NCBI GenBank assembly: GCA_030762175.1
Contig: CM060831.1
Span: 67,968,501 to 68,032,500 of the forward strand
Direction of reading: 5' to 3'
Origin: Metallyticus violacea
Taxonomy: Eukaryota > Arthropoda > Insecta > Mantodea > Metallyticidae
Length of the DNA: 64,000 nucleotides
Under the pieces are notes generated by a model. That model saw only the letters and a list, made by a program, of their open reading frames with translations, did not search any database and was not told where the DNA came from. Made by a program: the position numbers and the translations under genes. Of the stretch, positions 11,230-23,314 are shown in pieces (the stretch's first letter is position 1; every line of letters begins with the position of its first letter).

Positions 11230-11600
11230 GTAATTGTCGTAAATGTTGTGGAATTACTGTGAGAGAAATTGTGCAGTTTTTATTTGAGCACCGAATTTAT
11301 ATTGTGAAATTTTACATAAAGACAGGCTCAATTAAGGACACTAAAGATATGTTTCAGGCGAAATATCCAAGTATCAAGTCCCCATAACCGCACAATTCAA
11401 GATCTCAAGAAATGAGAGTCCGTTGCGAATGGGAAAGAGATAAGTGTACGATAATGAAGACTCCGGCGGTATATTCGAAAGAAATTGTATGGACACAAAA
11501 ACAAGGCAAAAAAAATAAAAAATTGACAAAGAGATTATCTCAGCAAATTGGTGTGCCCCGCATAACATATCATCGTGTGCTAAAGAGCTCAAATTCCTAG
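11230..11600 (+). pseudogene. Transposase N-terminus relic (DUF4817-type helix-turn-helix, IS630-Tc1-mariner superfamily)
   Basis: Plus-strand pieces resemble the N-terminal DNA-binding part of a transposase group common in insect genomes and often labelled DUF4817. IVKFYIKTGSIKDTKDMFQA and KYPS match the first helix-turn-helix, which in the family ends in a K-Y-P motif. R-T-I-Q-D-L-K-K and E-S-V-A-N-G-K follow in a shifted frame, matching the I-x-x-L-V-K-K-F-R-E-T-G-S-V linker. KKLTKRLSQQIGVPRITYHR then matches the second helix-turn-helix (R-x-L-S-Q-Q-T-G-V-P). There are at least one stop and two frameshifts. The catalytic domain was not found downstream, so this is a truncated relic. Confidence 0.7.
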
Positions 11601-11639
11601 TATTTCTTTTGAGCGTAGTGCATGATTTGGAAGAATCAG

Positions 11640-11754
11640 ACAAACGAGTTACTTATTGAACTGGCTCTTGTCTTCGATAGTTACTTAGATCCATGTTCCT
11701 ATTTATTACACAAGCCTGGTTTCATCTGCCTGGTTATGTTAACTCACAGCAATA

Positions 11755-11796
<42 letters not shown>

Positions 11797-13773
11797 CAAG
11801 ATAACCCACATATTTTGCATGAATAGCCTCTTCACTCAGAGAAGTTAAGTGTGTGTTGTGTAGTATTAGGAATGCACATTATCGGCTCCATTTTTTCAAT
11901 AACACGATCAACAGCATAAGATATCAGCAGAAATTAACATAGAAAGTAATACAATATAGTGATACATGTTTTTACGTGAGACAGTTATATGGGACACTCT
12001 GCAGTTAAAGGAAATTAAACATTAACATTTTTTGGGTAGGCAAACCAACAACTTACTAGAGGAGCACAACCCGATGAAGACAATGACCATATTGAACTTA
12101 GGTGTACAGAGCTTCAATAATATTACGATTCCAAAAAGCCTTGAGTGATGACTCCCTTTTACGTTAAAATCTCAAACCTGTTATCTACCTTTTTGTTAGC
12201 GGAAAATATTATAAAAAGCGGAGAATATATAATATTGACATTGATGCACTGTGGTAATAAAACAAATATCTATTGTCCTTGCATATCTACAATGCTGAAT
12301 ATGGTCAGCGACTGTATATTGATACGTTTAATGCTTAGTGACCTGAATACGAAAACCGGATTACCACACACTATCGCACCTCTATTGTTATTGTGAACTC
12401 GCGTGTTCTTTCTCTCCCAAATGAAGGGACATATGTCAGTGTGAACCAACTGCTGGTTTTGAGTTTTTATATTTCCTAATAGAACTGACGTACAAGAACT
12501 ATATTTTAATATGTCAAAGTAAAGTACGTTTAAGATATTACGTTACGGAAAAAATATTTCACTGTAGGAGAACGCATTTTTGCTTATGAATGTTATTCTG
12601 AATACCAATTAGGTCGTTGCACGTATGCAAGCGGGAATTACCAGAAATTCGCTGATCAATTTCCTTCTTTCAGTACAGTAATTTTAATCTACTGGTTAAT
12701 TGCAAAACATCAGCAAAAATACTCAGTTTCAGCAGAGAAAAAGTAGACGAAATTGGTGGAAACCTTAAGCGTTCTTCAACAAAATCAATCCCAAATAGCA
12801 CAAACAGAGGTTTCGGAATTTAAAGGAAAATGCTACCAATGACATCAGGAACATTATGGGGGTCTGAATTAATCAGAGTGTATTTCTCCGATACAATATC
12901 GGTTTAGCCAAGGAAGGATGCTAATTTTTGTGCACGTTTTAGGAAGAGGGGTTAAAATATTGGTGTCGTCGACTGCGGCATATTTAGTAACCCAATCTTA
13001 AAACTGCGTGAGCGGGCGTTCTTTTCAACATTAAATAAGAAATCCAGCAATAATAATGTAAAAATGATTTAAGAATTAAATTGAAATAAATTAAAACTTT
13101 TAGTACCAATTATCAAGGTTTTATGACCAAATTATCGACGATAAAGAACTACTAAAAAGGCCTAGATAATTGCAAATTTGACGGATCACCGTGAATATAT
13201 ATGTGCTGACTGTACTGACCATAAATGTGCAGTACGGCCTTCCTCTACTAAAAATTATATTATTTGTAAAACAAAATATTAAAATAGAATTTTAGTAATG
13301 AATGGAAAGTTTATCTCAGGAGTGAATAAAATCTTTTTGTTCTCCTGTTGCACACATTGCAATAATGGCAGGAAAGTAAGGTGTAATTTTAACTTCAAAT
13401 TTTCTGGAATTCTTTGTGATTGCTGTATGAAAATTATATATTTATACAAGAAGAGGTTTTAAGTGACGCTAAAATTGCTGTCTCCTAATTAGTTTCGAAG
13501 AAGTTTCCTGTGTTATATAAAAATGAATCTAATTTTTATGTAAATGGAAAAAATACAGGTGTTTGAAAGAAATTAACGAAAAAATTATGACTTATCTTTA
13601 AGAAAAAGTAAAGCATTTTGGTACAAATCTTAATTTAAAAGGTGTATTTAATCTACTATGTGTTAAATTTATTTCAACTGTGAAAATAAACTATATACAG
13701 ATGTCCCAGAATCACCTTATATTTCTTCATATATTTCATAGCACGCATGCCATTTTGGCTGCAGGAATATTAG
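11640..13773. other. AT-rich DNA without a recognised gene
   Basis: Apart from the (AT)n run at 11757-11794 I see nothing identifiable. Open frames are short and of AT-rich composition. Confidence 0.55.
11757..11794. repeat. (AT)19 microsatellite
   Basis: An uninterrupted AT dinucleotide array of 38 bases. Confidence 0.97.
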
Positions 13774-13849
13774 GAATATTACTTATCTTATACTAGATTC
13801 TATTTTTTTAGAAGGACAAATAGAATCTAGTATAAGATAAGTAATATTC
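13774..13849. repeat. Perfect inverted repeat, 32-bp arms, 12-nt loop
   Basis: The left arm (13774-13805) and right arm (13818-13849) are exact reverse complements over 32 bases. They are separated by the 12-base loop TTTTAGAAGGAC. The arm reads AATATTACTTATCTTATACT and continues to the loop. A transcript of either strand would form a fully paired 32-bp stem, in the size range of a short microRNA-like precursor or siRNA hairpin. The absence of any mismatch in otherwise degenerate AT-rich DNA suggests a recent origin, for example by a templated inverted duplication during repair, or selection. No transposon signature was recognised at its ends. Confidence 0.95.
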
Positions 13850-15555
13850 TATTGAGTTAATAATATAATAAGAAATTAATTGAATTATTTATTTAATTGA
13901 AATCAAAAGGTATAAATATAATATATTTTTATTAATTTAATTTTATATATTAATATTAAGTTAACTAAAATACTATTCATTAATGCCATCTTATATATCA
14001 ATATAGTTACACACATTATTAGGTATTTATTATTAAATATTCTTTTCAATTATTTCTGTATTAGGTCTGAAACATCATATAGGTATAACTTTACTAATAA
14101 TACACTTAATGTAAATATAGTTCTTGCAGGAATTTTAGGGATGGACAAAATTGGATGATATGTACGCTTCTTTCCCATATTTTCTCTGTAATATTTTATT
14201 ACTGAATAACTTACAAAACTGATACTTAATCCATGCATTGTTATTGTCATTATCTCCTCTATTTGGGCATCTATGTTAAATGTTATTTCTTTTAGCAGTT
14301 AGTGATTCTAACCTGCTGGAATTTGTGTTCATATACGTAGTTAAATCAACACAGCCCTTATGACATAATGTGGGTTACTTATTCTGAAAACTGAATGGTA
14401 AAAATCTTACTTTGAATGCTATGTTAACTAATTATTTTATCTTTTATTAAACACATATTACCTCAAAATTGCATTCTTCCTATAATTATCTTTTAATTTA
14501 AAGTGTATTTGGAAGAGTGAATTGAATACACTCCTGTGTATAAAACTATTGTTCAGGTTGTCAAGTACGATTAAATAAAGATCAGTTTATATGCTCTCTG
14601 TCAAAGTTATAAAAAATTATGTCAGTTGAAGCACTGCTTTGGAAATCAAGATCCACAAACTCCCCCCTTTTTTTTTCTAAGTTTTCCGATTAAGACCACC
14701 ATATCTAATGATTCTTTTATTAAAATATTTTGTATCGCTTAGCATTGTATGCTTGTAGTGCCTATAAAACCTCAAAGTGCTGTGTGCAATATTTTATGGT
14801 TGCATCCTCCATAAACCTTTTTCCACAGCGTTGTTCTAATGAGCCACTCACCAACCCCACGTTGGACAGATATGAATATAATGGACCGTGAGCAAGAAGA
14901 AGGGTGGATGACAGATTTCAAGAGTTCGCCCCGTCCTCCATTCCACGTATTGGGCACATGATTCTGACGCTTTTGTCAGTCCGAGTTCTCTTGGACGTTG
15001 CGATACAATCTTTTGTCACCAATGCGTCGAGGGATTCAGCTGTCCCTACGTTCACTTCACTTCTCTTTAACGCTTCCCTTTGCTCCTTTTTCCAAACTGT
15101 CAAGATGTCTGTGATCTAAGTTTCCACACATAACGCGCGCACAATGGCTCCACTGAATCAAATTCTGTTTTCGTCAGCTTCTCGCCGAAAGGTAGCCTTA
15201 TAATCCCACCGCCAAAGTATCGAATGTATCTCTTAAGACAGTTCTGCAAAGAAAAAGGCTGTGGGTCGTACAGCTGTTGAAGCGTGGGATTCCTATGAAA
15301 GGTTTCTTTGTGTGACAGCTATGGCGCTCGCTTGGAATAAATGGATCTATCTAAAAGAATAAACCGCTCGTTTAAACACAGTTCAATGGTTGACAAGGTA
15401 ATTTGCATGATTTATGTATGATTCGTTTAGTGCAAACTCTTATTTTAAATTTAATTTTACTTACTATGTCTTTAGTAATCAAACATGTTACATTTTTACA
15501 TTTCAAACGTATTTCATTGGGAAATAATAACTGTTTACGATTTTGGACGGAGGCC
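13850..15555. other. AT-rich DNA, then a GC-richer patch of unknown nature
   Basis: 13850-14770 is very AT-rich and empty. From about 14770 to 15360 the composition is more balanced and two 61-codon minus-strand frames overlap (14772-14957 and 14918-15103). I do not recognise them. The patch could be a decayed repeat or the downstream part of the LINE relic that follows. Confidence 0.45.
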
Positions 15556-15559
15556 TTTC

Positions 15560-16360
15560 TCAATAGATGCCACTTTCAATAAGTTTTTTCTCCATAGTTA
15601 CCATCTTTTCAGGATTAGGAGATTTGCCGTTTTCTGGCCTCATGTCTCTCACCACCAATATCTCTTTTCCCATATGTTGATAATCACATATCATTTTAGG
15701 TTAGCGAATTTTATCCATCCTCTGCAAACGATTTCTCTATTTTTTTCTTCATTGATTTATTTTGACATAATTGGAGAAAAATTTAATCTCTCGCTTATTT
15801 CCCAATTTTTTTATTTTATTCTTTATTGTACATCCCTTAATAGCTCTAAGGTATCTCATTTATGCCGCATCTATTTTTCTTTATGTCCATATTTCACAAT
15901 CATACATTAATGTCGGAATCGCCACTGTTTTGTAAAATGTTAAGCTAGGTTTTCTTTTTACTGTTTTTACTAATGATACACAATTGTTTTGGAATTTACT
16001 TGGTTTATTATGTAAATCCCTTTTGTGATGGTATGTTACATTGCCTTTCAAATAGATAAATTTTTGTACTTATTCCAACAATGTTTACTTTTACTATTTT
16101 GAACCTACGACAGTACTTTCCTTGAAAGGCTATTATTTTCGTTTTAATTCATTTTTCCCGACATATTTCCCAATTCAAATTTTTATCTGTTAGTAATTTT
16201 CTGTTTTTTGAATTATTATAACATCATCAGCATAGAGTAGCATATTCATTGTATTATTTTATTTAATGGAATTCCTGAAAGTATTATCCCATTTATCTCT
16301 CTTAAGAATTTCGACCATATATATTACAAACGGCCAGCTCTTGAGCATGGCTGAAGTACT
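15560..16360 (-). pseudogene. LINE reverse transcriptase relic (YADD box)
   Basis: Non-LTR retrotransposons copy RNA at a nicked target site using a reverse transcriptase. Read from 16360 downwards on the minus strand, fragments occur in the family order. First is IYMVEILKRDKWDNTF, from the palm region before the active site. Then comes MLLYADDVIIIQKTEN (YADD encoded at about 16222-16234), which holds the catalytic Asp pair. Then KIIAFQGKY, matching the K-T-K-x-M-A-F-x-G-K motif. After that are a P-T-L-M-Y-D-C-E-I-W segment and MRYLRAIKGCTIKNKIK, both typical of the C-terminal region of this LINE type. GKRDIGGER comes last. Several in-frame stops and frameshifts interrupt it. The endonuclease domain and ORF1 were not found. 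An RTE- or Jockey-like clade is possible but not settled. Confidence 0.82.
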
Positions 16361-19073
16361 GTAAATTCCTCTTCTGACCTAACAACCAAATCCAATACAG
16401 CTTGTATCCGTTATGCGGTTAATGCAATTCATTTAAACTTACTCATATGTGTTTATTAGGCGTTTAAAAATATTTGAAATAATTAACTTTTTCATTTATA
16501 TATATTCAGAAAAATCTATGAATTGTCCACAGATAATTACCCACAGTAGTTGTCTCTCATTACCTTTGCTTCTTCTACGAGACCTTGTAACGACAATCAA
16601 GAGTTATCGAGTGTTATTTATGGTAAACTTCCGGCATTCTCCTTGCTTTTGTTTCTGTTTACCTTTAAAATTATTAACTTCCCAAAGCGGACCGCAACTA
16701 CGATAAATTTTATTTGATATCACGTCCCTACTAACCTTAATCTGGACATCTCGGAACGAATGGTAGATAAAGTTGCTCATAAACAACAGTTTTTACCATA
16801 AAATGGCAAGAACAGTTCTTCATTGTAATGTGCATTTACTAAAGAGTGGAAAAGGGCAGTAAAGGGAAAAGATATTATATAGAGCTTTCTTGTCACGTTT
16901 TATTCCCCTTCGTAAGATTTAAGACTACGATGTTTTTGTTTTGGATATCAGAATTATAAATACACTCTATTTTTGGACACAATTCTTTGTAAATGCTACA
17001 TACGATAATAGCTGCACAAAACTACCATAGTCTGTCATTTACTGAATATTATGTTATGATGATATTAAGGAAACAATTTATGCATTACTGAAAACAAAAC
17101 CAATCATTCATCCTTATTGCATTATTACAAAAGTAATAATGGAAGTAAGTTAAAAACAGCTACAAAATGTATTTTATATAAATGCAGTTTTAATATTATC
17201 CTTTAGCTCTTATATATGTACATATACACAATATTTAAGTGTATTACATATAAACCAATAATTAAAGATACGGAATAACCAGAAAACTTATATAATAATT
17301 GCATAACTTGATTATCTGTTATTTTCTTTTGCTCATTTCCATTAAGTGCATAATTAAATTATGGAAGCTTTAAACTTATTAATTTAATAATCCGAGTGAA
17401 ATGTGTTTTATCTCTAAATACTATGTGTGAATTCTATGTTTTAGATACATGTGCATTAATGTCAGTAAAAATTGAAATTAATACGTTTTAAATGTAAAAT
17501 GTAATATATTAATTGCGATGTTTGTATTAATTGCATTAATTGTTTCATTAGCGTCACGTGAAATTCGCCAGATAATGTTGAAAAGTTAGAATTTGCAGAA
17601 GGTGGGCTACGTGGCCGGTCCTTTGGCCCTAGCAAAGTTCGCTCTACCGGCTCTAATGCCTGAGATTTGCAATGGGCAGCCCTTACACTGCTGTTAAGGT
17701 CTGCTATTAGACCATACGGCAGGACAGTGGGATCGTTTTTAGCAGTCTCAGCACCTTGTCTAAGAATGTACCTTCCCTAGATTTTTAATTTCATCAAATA
17801 CTATTAATTTGCTGTTAATTCTTGATACTTCCGTAATTTATTAACGGTAACTTATTATTGATAAATTTTAGAAAAAGAATAAAAGTAAGCAATTCTCTTT
17901 CTGTATATGATGAGACAATAAAATTATGCTATCCTATCTAATTTTGTTTACCTCATGATATTCGCCTGTTTATGTTTCAATTGAAGTAAAGTGCTGTACT
18001 TTGAGATTTATAAGGGAAATTGACCCTAGAATGCAGTTCGTTAGTTTAGCAAATTATTGTCTGATACAGGGCTAAAATGTTTCCGTGAGAATCAATAAAA
18101 GGACACAAAAATCCAATATAGACACAAAAGAATTTGACTGATATGAGAAACACCTGAAAGGAAGAATGAAATAGTGAAATATTTAGCGATGAATAAAACT
18201 TGACTTAAATGACCCAAAATCAATTAAGAAAACTGAAAATTTCAACAAATTAATTTATCAAATACTCATGGAGTAATAAATTAAATAATTTAATTTAGTG
18301 AAATATGTAAATACAGTTATGATAAAATAATTTTTATGATTTTTAAAATATACGAATCTAATTTATTATTTTTTACATTATAACCATTTAGTGCTATGTA
18401 TTTTATGCCTAATATTACAGTATTATATACATGTAAGTGTAATATGTTTATATGTACAAGTCAATTTATAATATTTTTCTTTTTAAATTTTAATAATATG
18501 TTTATTTTTATGTTCCTGAAATATTGCTACTAAGAAAAACACATACATGCTCCAGAAGTCTGTGTCAATAAACAAATAAAAATATTTAAAAGTTTTTCTA
18601 TTAATTCCATTGACGCTGTACGCTTATTAGATCACCTTTGATTGAAGTAGGAGGAACTGGAATTAAATCTTGCAATGCAAAATAAGAATCAAAAGAACCG
18701 AACTATAAGGAACTGTTTCATTGCAAAGAGTGATGTAATGCAACATCTAGCCAATACTCCATATCTAAACCTCTTTGAAAATATATAGGAATTCCTGAGA
18801 TTTATTGTTTATGACAGCTCAAAGCAATATCACAGTGTCAAGGTTATTAATTATGTCTATTATGCTGCTTAAATAAGAGAAAACACTATTCGTCGTGTAT
18901 TTCGATATTTTTAAAGTAGCTCATTGCTAAAAAATTAATACGATACAGTCCTATTTTTAATACAATACCGATTAAATTTGTATATTATCTAAAACTCTGT
19001 ATATGTAACATTTTATAATTATGTTTGTATATACTTATCTGATGGTCATAAGCATTTTAATTTATTTCTGTAA
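16361..19073. other. Very AT-rich DNA without a gene
   Basis: Nothing identifiable was found apart from a short GC-richer patch at about 17595-17790, which contains several GGCC/GGCTC clusters and may be the core of an old unclassified repeat. Confidence 0.55.
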
Positions 19074-19660
19074 TACGAGGTTTGATCAACCCGCCCGGCT
19101 CATTTACAAGCATTTAAGGAATAAAAAAATAAGGCACTGTCATTGGAGAAGACGTCACCCTGGGCATTTAGAGCAGCATCCCATTGCTTCAAGTGTCAAA
19201 TACCGTCTGAAAAGAAGAATCGAGGTTGCTGCGTGAACCAGTTCTGCACAGTAGTCTTGGTTTCATCATCGGTGAACCTGTAAGGGTGGCCGAGGTCGTT
19301 AAGGCGCGGACTCGTGAGCGGGAGGTCTGGGGTTCGAATCCCGCTAGGACCGCCCCTCCTGACTAAGGTTTTTTCCAGATTTTCCTCAGTCCTCATAAAT
19401 GGCAAATGCCGGGGAGGTGCCCTAAATTTAGGCCTGGAACGCTTCCTTCCTTAAAAACAAAAATTCTTTCTCAATTTATCATTTCATTTCATGTGTCAGC
19501 AGGGTCCATCGCCTGTGATGCCTCAGTAGTAAAAACGGGCGTTAAAAACTATTAAAATAAATCTTTGTTGTGGAAGCGTTTGCCCTTCAGGAATTTCTTG
19601 AGAGGTGTGAGTAAATGAAAGCCAATGTGTTAGGTTAGAGCTGTGGGGTCATTATGACAA
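19074..19660 (-). mobile_element. Mariner element relic, 3' part, split by a SINE
   Basis: The plus-strand end reads TA|CGAGGTTTGATCAACCCG (TA at 19074-19075), which fits a mariner inverted repeat next to a TA target. Inside, on the minus strand, the transposase C-terminus is readable in one frame: RFTDDETKTTVQNWFTQQ, then a stop, then W-D-A-A-L-N-A-Q-G-D-V-F, corresponding to the family's K-R-F-x-x-D-x-x-V-x-x-x-V-x-x-W and W-x-K-C-I-x-x-x-G-D-Y ending. The preceding coding part lies beyond the SINE at about 19560-19660: GFHLLTPLKKFLKGKRFHN, matching D-F-H-L-F-P-x-L-K-x-x-L-x-G-x-R-F. The SINE at 19284-19560 therefore sits exactly inside the K-R-F-x motif. The catalytic residues are missing or mutated. 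Confidence 0.8.
19284..19560 (+). mobile_element. SINE family A, copy 2, nested in the mariner relic
   Basis: The tRNA-like head has A box TGGCCGAGGTCGTTAAGG and B box GGTTCGAATCC. The body matches the other family A copies (CCTCAGTCCTCATAAATGGC, GCCGGGGAGGTGCC, AGTAGTAAAAACGGGCGTTA). The tail is A-rich but interrupted. The flanks both derive from the codons around the K-R-F motif of the mariner transposase (GGTGAACC on the left, GTGGAAGC on the right), as expected of a diverged target-site duplication. Confidence 0.93.
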
Positions 19661-21645
19661 GTGGAATTTACTGTGTTCCAGACCCAAACCTTTGCGCTGT
19701 TTCTCAGCATTCGCGAACAGAATCATCCGTGCAACAATTCTTCATAGGTCGGAAGTTTACTTGCCTCACTGTGGTCTTTGGATTACATGCGACGACGAAA
19801 TTCACTCTGCTGACAGCTGTCAAAAACTGAATCACAGCACGTTTGAAGCGTTCGATATCACTTCCATATTTGCTCAGTGCCCGCACAGCCAAACTACGCA
19901 AGCCTACTGCAGCTTCTACCAAGGTATGATGATCTATTTAGTTGCCTCTTTCCCCATTTCCTACAATTACTGATTGGTACACATAGGTGAGCTATATTCA
20001 ACTTAATTATATGTTATCCTAAGGTTTCCTTTAAAATAAAGCTACAAAATATTTAAAAATTACAAAAAACGCTCAAGCCAAAGTGAAGATAATTATTTTA
20101 ACGCCAAAGTCAGACCTGTTAATGAAAATTCTGGAATTTGTTTTTGAGCTCTAAGGGCATTCCGCTTTGATCAGACGTCCGTTCTTTTCACAGAGAGAAA
20201 ATAAGTTTTAAAATTCACAGGGAAGGCGATTAAAGGCAAAGCGTTATTTTTTTAAAGCGAACTCTATCCTCTTGGGGTCTGAAGCGCTCACAGGAAGGGT
20301 TAAATAAAACAATCTAATTTCGTAGCAGTGAAAGGAGCCCTTACTTCCGGCTTTATTACAGCTTCTTGTTGTGTTTCTCCTGACTTTCCTTCTACTTGAA
20401 CTTAATTCGCTAATTCTAAGTTATTGCTTTGTGGGGGTGCGATGTCTGGGGGTGCAATTGAGCGGATGGGCTCCCCTGCCCGGCATGTTACCCTGACAAC
20501 CGATCCCTGCCTGCTTTAATCTGCCTCACATTAATTACTGGTAGGAAAACTAGAGGAAATCTTCCAAGACATGTGTCCTCCTATTGGCGAGAAATAAACT
20601 CATCTCTGCAGGATCGATACCAAGCGCTGAAATATGGACTCATATCCTTCTTGAGGTTCCTGATCCCTAATGTTTTATGAGCCCCTCCTCCATCATCTCT
20701 ATGGTTTAAGCCACGTGGCCTCTTCCGCTTTAAAGAGAACCTTCCACATCATCTTGCACCAGTCATTGTGTATGCATTATATCTCAGCAAAATAACTGAG
20801 CTCACCCGTAAAGAGAAAACAAACAAAAACCAGTCAGCAACTGATTCGGTAATTCATGCAGCAACTAATGCAACTAAATGAAACTGTACATTACCTATTC
20901 TATATGCAACTTCAAGTAGTAAGGTAAATTCAGAATCATTTATTCATATCAATTCTATACCCTTCTGATTTAACGCTTTCAAGCTGAAGTACTAGAAATT
21001 TAACTTTATTTTTAACAGGGATATATGTACAGATTATGAAACAATAGTTTCCCTGAAGTAAAGTAATATGTTACTGTCTTTCTATTAATATATTACTTTT
21101 TTATAAAATTAAAATTCCGTATTTACGCCAATCTAATGCGCACCCTTTTCTCCAAATAGGTCAATTTTTTAAAAATAGTAAGTGTATTTATTTCAATAAT
21201 GGCTTGATGATTCATAAATTACATCCTTAACCAGCTAACGGGTCTAGTTAGAACGTTTGTGTTCGTATTTTCATCTATGAAATGCTGAGAAAACAGAAAA
21301 AATCAAACACACAGAAATATATAGAGAAACATTGTGAAATAACCCTCCCCACATAATGTCGGATAAAAAATTGATACCATTAATAAGAATTTTAAATTTA
21401 TAGGGTTCTAAACGAAAGAAAAAACATAATTCATTACATTTTTATTGAATTTGTATTGTATTACAGTCGTGCCAGAACCTTCGCATAAAAGACTCAGACC
21501 GCGCCACTGAAGATGTCCTCCGCAGGTGGGGATGAAACGTTTGGATACCTTAGCTCCAACAGACCACGGCTTCCAAGTCCGGAAGAAACTTTTAGATTTA
21601 GGTCAGGCTCCGGCCGTGAAAGCTTCCGACTACTCATAGTTCAAT

Positions 21646-21677
<32 letters not shown>

Positions 21678-21678
21678 G
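19661..21678. other. Mixed-composition DNA, no gene recognised
   Basis: A 72-codon minus-strand frame (19704-19922) lies upstream of the mariner relic, but I cannot relate it to transposase. The segment 20160-20790 is GC-richer with no long frame. At about 21493-21535 a CTGAAGATG...GATGAAACG sequence resembles the short signature seen after Penelope-like ORFs. No PLE coding remnant was found beside it. Confidence 0.45.
21645..21678. repeat. (CA)n(TA)n microsatellite
   Basis: A CA array runs into a TA array. It lies at the 3' end of the adjacent minus-strand LINE tail and may be that element's terminal simple repeat. Confidence 0.9.
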
Positions 21679-21781
21679 TAATATAAAATAAAAATAAAGT
21701 AACACTATTAACAATGCAACAAATTAACAGTAATTATAATAGCACAAAAGGATAAAACACTAAGAAAAAGTCACACTTTTG

Positions 21782-21828
<47 letters not shown>

Positions 21829-22335
21829 AAAACACCGAACAGATATACCTTTAAAACATATAAGCACAATTATATGTTTTGTCCTCTCTGGCCATAGGTT
21901 TTCTCTTGCCCATCTTATCTTATTAATAAACTTACACAGCCCTTTCCAATTATTCTTATCCAATACCAAATTTAGACATGCCGACCTCGCATATTTTTCG
22001 GAAAGAATCTGAGACCTAGAGCACTCTATAGCTTCACATTCTGCAAGCATATGTACCCGATTTTCCTTTTTACCACACAAAGGACACATTCTTTCGCCTG
22101 CCTCATCTGCCATTTTCTGCGCTTTCCATCTCGCGAGAGCAGCCAGGCCATTGCCGTTCTGTCTTCTCCTGTCATTTCATTTATATTTATATGCTTCCCT
22201 CCACCATGCCCCTTTTAGTTCTGATTGTAATTCCAGTCAAACTTTGTTGGAACACTCAGCTTCCACCGCCTGCCTTCAATATCAATTAATCTCCTCCTAA
22301 TTTTCCTCCAAACATTTCTTCTATTTCTAACTCCC
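21679..22335 (-). pseudogene. LINE C-terminus with 3' tail, copy 1
   Basis: On the minus strand the frame reads ARWKAQKMADEAGERM and then CPLCGKKENRVHMLAEC, a C-x2-C-x7-H-x4-C knuckle. This is the zinc-finger end of a non-LTR retrotransposon polyprotein (zf-RVT-like). Upstream, in a shifted frame, NRRNVWRKIRRRLI extends the similarity to about 22335. Downstream are an (AT)n run (21786-21825) and a non-coding tail (21679-21785), the complement of AGTAACACTATTAACAATGC and AGGATAAAACACTAAG. That tail recurs at 46676-46790 and, partly, at 36516-36575. The plus-strand fragment at 39.7-40.2 kb has the same knuckle spacing and the same preceding W-K-A-x-K motif, so the two belong to one LINE lineage. 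The reverse transcriptase is absent here (5' truncation). Confidence 0.78.
21786..21825. repeat. (AT)20 microsatellite
   Basis: A pure AT array of 40 bases inside the LINE 3' region. Confidence 0.96.
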
Positions 22336-22340
22336 ATCTT

Positions 22341-22640
22341 ACGTGGAGTGTTTGAAGTGTCTGATCACCAAATTGAGGGCAAACAAAGAACATTTTATAG
22401 TGCTACTTTCAAGCGTAAAGTAATTCTTTATGCTGAAAAAAATGGTAAATGTAGCTGAGAGCGAAGTTCGCTTTTGGCGGCAACAGAAGTTGGCATTATT
22501 TGCAACCAAAGCTAGTACGAAGCAATTCACTGGTCCTTGAACAGAAAGGCATCCTGACATTGAACGAAAAGTTTTGAAATTCGTACATGAAAGGAGGAAG
22601 AACAGGCAACCTGTGACTAATGACACCATAAGAAATAACT
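22341..22640 (+). pseudogene. Pogo/Tigger-like transposase N-terminus relic
   Basis: Pogo/Tigger transposases start with CENP-B-like helix-turn-helix domains. The plus strand reads TFYSATFKRKVILYAEKNGK, matching the family's Y-x-x-x-F-K-x-x-V-I-x-x-A-E-x-x-G-N start. It shifts frame to EVRFWRQQKLALFATKAS, matching the R-x-W-R-K-Q-K-x-x-L motif. After a stop, in the same frame, it reads HPDIERKVLKFVHERRKN, matching the H-P-E-L-E-x-x-L-x-x-W-V-x-x-x-R start of the second domain. There is one frameshift and at least two stops. The DDE domain is missing. The fragment abuts the LINE remnant to its left. Confidence 0.82.
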
Positions 22641-23314
22641 TTTTCTTCTTTGACTTACGCTAACTATCCTGGCATAATTGATAGATTTTGTTCTACCTGC
22701 TCCAATAGTCACTTGGTCAGTTGACTTATAATTCTATGTTCTGATTCTTTTATGAATGACAGACATGCTTATCTCTAAGAAGCCGTATAACAATATGACA
22801 ATTTTTCTTATGCTTTTAAGTTTCAAATTTGCAGTTCCCATTAGATTCGTGTAAATAAAATTGCATTATACATTTCTTTCAATATATTTATTATATGTAT
22901 TCACTATTTAAGTAACGAGTCTAAAAGTACTATTTGCGAAATATAGTCAACGGTCAGTAAATTCCTCCCTATTACAAGTTGCAGCTTTTTTCTTGGAGAG
23001 ATCTGGTTAATTCAGGCCTTCAGTGACATTATAAGGTTTCACAATGATCCTATTCATTGTTTACAGAAATTATTAACACAAAAATATTAAGCTTCACGGG
23101 AAATATACACATCATTGCGTTTTTATCACTTAGGTGAAAATTACTGTACGTACACTGTTAGAGTACGCACTGCTTAAGACAAAACAAAGTCCAACTCTGA
23201 AGTTCGAATGTGTCGAAGTCCACCTAGGCACAGCACTTTGTTCAAATACGAAAAAAGCTGTCTTAGTAAGGTAAGAGTGGCGTTATAACTTTCATCAGAA
23301 AAAGTTTTGCACGC
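22641..23314. other. AT-rich DNA, no gene seen
   Basis: No coding similarity or repeat was recognised. Confidence 0.5.

Noticed and set aside
14772..15103. Two overlapping minus-strand frames possibly forming one protein
   Set aside because: They overlap out of frame and I could not relate either to a transposase, reverse transcriptase or host family.
15485..15910. Longest open frame in the window (141 codons, plus strand)
   Set aside because: It lies antisense to the LINE reverse transcriptase relic. Its Phe/Ile/Leu-rich product is a shadow of the AT-rich antisense strand.
19196..19405. Minus-strand frame with a GGPSGIRTPDLPL-type peptide
   Set aside because: This is translation of the tRNA-like head of SINE family A, a well-known kind of spurious peptide from tRNA-like sequences.
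21493..21530. CTGAAGATG...GATGAAACG as a hammerhead ribozyme core
   Set aside because: The word resembles the conserved core, but I could not pair a proper stem II next to it or find stems I and III by eye. It is kept only as a note under the PLE finding.
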